9,231 bases of DNA, taken from the NCBI GenBank assembly GCA_022360075.1, contig JAKSDN010001491.1, forward strand, positions 1 through 9,231. Direction: 5' to 3'. The notes beneath the pieces were generated by a model that worked only from the letters and a program-made list of their open reading frames with translations, was not told the origin of the DNA and did not search any database. Positions within the stretch are counted from its first letter, which is position 1, and every line of letters starts with the position of its first letter. The translations under genes were made by a program, and so were the position numbers. Shown piece after piece: positions 7,150 to 9,231 of the stretch. Origin of the DNA: Kiloniellales bacterium (GTDB lineage Bacteria; Pseudomonadota; Alphaproteobacteria; Kiloniellales; JAKSDN01).

Positions 7150-7557
7150 TCACGACGCCGGCGCGCAGGTGCCATGGCCGACCGTGGAAGTCAGACCCAG
7201 CAACACGATCTCGCTGTAGGCCGAGCCGTCGTTGACGACCTTGAGCAGGATGCTGGAGTCGGCAAAGAGCGTCGTGAACAGCCCGCTCGAGGCGCGCCAG
7301 TCGATGGCGTGACGCTCGCACTCGTCGGCCTGGCAGCGCAGATAAGTATCACTGTCGAACAGCAAGGTGATCTGCACGCTCGGCGCCAGTTCATTGCAGC
7401 CGCTCGCCGTGCAGACCGAACGCCGGCTCTCGCTGCAGACCCAGCGCGCCGCGGCCTGGTCCAAAGGCTGGTTCTGCGACGGCGAATCCTGGGCGGCCAC
7501 GGAACCGCCCGATAGCAACGCCGCCAAGATCACTGCGATACCGCCGCCAAGACGCAT
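7150..7557 (-). CDS. Secreted six-cysteine protein of unknown function
   Basis: This 135-residue protein begins with a clear Sec signal peptide: MR, then a hydrophobic core (IAVILAALLSGGSV), and a VAA-Q cleavage motif after about residue 22. The mature part of about 113 residues contains six cysteines (41, 49, 54, 75, 80 and 131), an even number that fits disulfides in the periplasm or outside. It looks beta-rich (VQITLLFDSDTYLRC, ILLKVVNDGSAYSEIVLLGL). The spacing WVC-x7-C-x4-C, then LRC-x4-C and a lone Cys near the C-terminus, recalls small hypothetical exported proteins of alphaproteobacteria. That resemblance is from memory only and gives no function. ATG 7555-7557 has AAGGGA six bases upstream on the minus strand. 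The gene is convergent with the chemoreceptor and starts only 64 bases from the tRNA fragment, so it is the last chromosomal gene before the integrated element. Confidence 0.8.
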   Translation of the reverse strand: MRLGGGIAVILAALLSGGSVAAQDSPSQNQPLDQAAARWVCSESRRSVCTASGCNELAPSVQITLLFDSDTYLRCQADECERHAIDWRASSGLFTTLFADSSILLKVVNDGSAYSEIVLLGLTSTVGHGTCAPAS

Positions 7558-7620
7558 GGAGGTCCCTTAGCTCTACCGGACGCAATCTAGCAGATCGACG
7601 GGAGTCTTGGCGAAGCGGGG

Positions 7621-7665
7621 TGGCGGACCCGACAGGATTCGAACCTGTGACCTCTGCCTTCGGAG
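7621..7665 (-). repeat. 3' fragment of a tRNA-Arg(CCG) gene: attachment-site remnant
   Basis: Read on the minus strand these 45 bases are the 3' part of a tRNA. In order they hold an anticodon loop CTCCGAA (anticodon CCG, Arg), the 3' anticodon stem GGCAG, variable loop AGGTC, a perfect T arm ACAGG-TTCGAAT-CCTGT, the 3' acceptor strand CGGGTCC, discriminator G and an encoded CCA at 7621-7623. The 5' half is absent: the bases before the loop (ACCTC) cannot pair with GGCAG, and no acceptor or D arm follows. Such fragments arise when a tyrosine-integrase element inserts into a tRNA 3' end and leaves a partial copy at its far boundary. Because the missing half lies to the right, the element should be on the right, where the integrase remnant is. 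It will not make a functional tRNA. Confidence 0.85.
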
Positions 7666-7689
7666 GAGGTACCAAGACCTTTCCTATAT

Positions 7690-7717
7690 GCACGATAGAG
7701 CGCGACGGAGCACGATA
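7690..7717 (+). repeat. Direct repeat GCACGATA, 20-base spacing
   Basis: GCACGATA occurs at 7690-7697 and 7710-7717, and similarity continues loosely beyond each copy (AGAGCG versus AAGCG). The 20-base period is close to two helical turns. Sitting between the tRNA fragment and the integrase start, it could be an arm-type binding site, but eight-base repeats are weak evidence alone. Confidence 0.3.
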
Positions 7718-7795
7718 AGCGACTGATCTTCATTGCTTTTTCAGATCGCCACTCCGGACCCTCTATCCAGAAACAGGTCGCGGCTTTCTCCCTGC

Positions 7796-7815
7796 TGCTT
7801 ACGTAGTGCTTACGT
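7796..7815 (+). repeat. Tandem direct repeat TGCTTACGT, 11-base spacing, upstream of the integrase
   Basis: TGCTTACGT is present at 7796-7804 and again at 7807-7815, an exact 11-base period that places both copies on the same face of the helix. The pair lies 43 bases before the integrase ATG, in the stretch where arm-type integrase or excisionase sites and the int promoter are usually found. A role in recombination or int autoregulation is inference. Confidence 0.4.
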
Positions 7816-7857
7816 GAGAAGCAAGGCCGAGGGCCGATCGGAAAGGTCTGCCTTCAG

Positions 7858-9199
7858 ATGGCAAAGCTCACGAAACGCTTCGTCGACGCGGTCGAAATAC
7901 GCGACAAGGATTATGTCGTCTGGGACGACGACCTGCCGGGCTTCTGGCTGCGCGTGTTCGCTTCCGGAAAGCGCAGCTACGTCATCCAGTATCGTGCGGC
8001 CGGCCGCTCCAGGCGCTATGCGATCGGCCGTCACGGAGTCTGGACGCCCGAGACCGCCCGGAAGGAAGCCATGGCGCAGCTCGACAAGGTCGCTCGCGGT
8101 GAGAACCCTGCCGAGGTATTGAGCGGCAACTCGATCGCAACGCGATGACCGTGAAGGAACTGGCCGAGCAATACATCAAGGCCATGGAAGCCGGGTTGAT
8201 CATCGGAAAAGGTGGACGCCCGAAACGACCGTCCACGATCTACACCAACATCGGCGCCCTGAACGGCCACATCATCCCTCTGATCGGACAGCGCCGAGTG
8301 CAGGATCTGACGAAAGCCGACGTAACGAAGATGATGAATGACGTGATCGCTGGGAAGACGCGCGCCGTCAGGAAAACCGGCAAGAAGCGCGGCGTCTCGG
8401 TCTTGCGTGGCGGACGGGGAACGGCAAGCAAGTGCGTCGGCCTGACAGGCTCGATGCTCACCTACGCGAACAGCATGGGCATCATCGAACACAATGTCGC
8501 CCACGGTATTCGGAAGCCGAAGGATCAGGTGCGGGATTGACGTCTCAGCGAGGACGAATATCGCCTACTTGGTAAGATGCTCCGCGAGGCCAGCGAGGAT
8601 CCTGAACTCGCTCCTACAATCGCCATCACTCGGATGCTCGCGCTTACCGGCTGCCGACGCGGCGAGATACTCGGCCTTAAGTGGAGCGCAGTCGATTTTG
8701 AGAACAGCTGTCTGCGCCTTGCGGACTCAAAGGAAGGCGCCTCGACGAGACCGGTTGGCTTACCGGTCATCGAGCTTCTCGAAGAACGGCGCGAGGCGAT
8801 AAAGGGCGAGTTCGTGTTTCCAGGAGTGCGGGGATCAGAGACCTTTGGCAGCTTCCCAAACCAGTGGAACAGGATCTTTGGCGACGGTGAACTCCCCGAC
8901 TTCACCGCACACATCCTTCGCCATAGCTTCGCCAGCACGGCGAACGACGTCGGCTTCACCGAAAGCACCATTGCTGCACTGGTCGGACACTCCAGCGGAT
9001 CGATCACGAGCAAACATATCCACTCGCTCGATAGCGTGCTGACAATGGCGGCTGACACCGTATCCGGCTACATCCAAGGGCTGTTGGCGCGTGTCGAGTT
9101 CAAGCGGACGACTTATGCGCTTGATCGGACTGCGAGGCACTTTCAAGGTTCATCGCTCAGTCCAGCGGGACAGCCGCTGCCGCTGCACGGTCGAGCTAG
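7858..9199 (+). pseudogene. Decayed tyrosine integrase (DUF4102-type) of a tRNA-Arg-targeting element
   Basis: The start at ATG 7858 has GGAAAGG 11 bases upstream and a typical integrase N-terminus (MAKLTKRFVDAV, then VVWDDDLPGFWLRV). The arm-binding domain runs in frame one to about 8115. Homology then continues in frame three: reading back from ATG 8145 gives ERQLDRNAMTVKELAEQY, so a net one-base loss or equivalent lies near 8115-8120. The core-binding domain ends at TGA 8538-8540 in VRD-stop-RLSEDEY, where a one-base change from CGA (Arg) would explain the stop. The same frame then encodes an otherwise good catalytic domain: LTGCRRGEILGLKW with the first Arg, a Lys in ADSKEG, HILRHSFAS and LVGHSS. 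The nucleophile position reads SKHIHSLD, with His for Tyr. After YALDRTAR near 9137 another shift restores a usual ending (ALSRFIAQSSG) and a TAG at 9197-9199. With these lesions it cannot be active. Confidence 0.85.
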
Positions 9200-9231
9200 G
9201 TCGGGGACCGAAGCCCATATCTCCTTGACAC

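Noticed and set aside
7621..7680. Complete tRNA gene
   Set aside because: Only the 3' half is present. The bases that should form the 5' anticodon stem, D arm and acceptor 5' strand do not match or pair.
8525..9058. Leftward frame of 177 codons over the integrase remnant
   Set aside because: It is antisense to a clearly recognisable integrase catalytic domain and has no family features of its own.

Overview
The window is GC-rich throughout its coding parts. Codon use, gene families and the style of its integrases fit an alphaproteobacterium, plausibly a Rhodospirillales-like lineage; this placement is inference from family resemblance, not a search. It holds ordinary-looking chromosomal genes on the left and centre and the edge of a tRNA-targeting integrated element on the right.

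Left part (1-2048): two leftward genes. A pentapeptide-repeat protein (366-1679) is followed downstream by the first 70 codons of an unrecognised protein that runs off the left edge (1-210). The 369 bases to the right of the pentapeptide gene probably hold divergent promoters.

Centre-left (2049-5103): three rightward genes. First comes an unrecognised 416-residue, mostly helical protein. Next is a 428-residue protein built like a phage-type tyrosine recombinase with two tandem N-terminal arm-binding domains. Its reading frame is intact, but every catalytic position that can be aligned is substituted, and it stops before the region that would carry the nucleophile tyrosine. Last is a small basic 68-residue protein of unknown role. 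The recombinase-like protein is the most unusual gene in the window and may be a domesticated DNA-binding factor.

Centre-right (5104-7557): an AT-richer intergenic stretch with a fair promoter candidate leads into a soluble chemoreceptor with two near-identical PAS domains (5525-7024). A strong hairpin lies between it and a convergent gene for a secreted six-cysteine protein (7150-7557).

Right part (7558-9231): the last 45 bases of a tRNA-Arg(CCG) gene, including its CCA, are present without the 5' half. Next to them, on the opposite strand, is a decayed tyrosine integrase with a frameshift, an in-frame stop, a probable second frameshift near the end, and a histidine where the catalytic tyrosine should be. 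This reads as the int-bearing end of an old element integrated in a tRNA-Arg gene. The element should extend rightward, with an intact tRNA-Arg at its far end outside the window.
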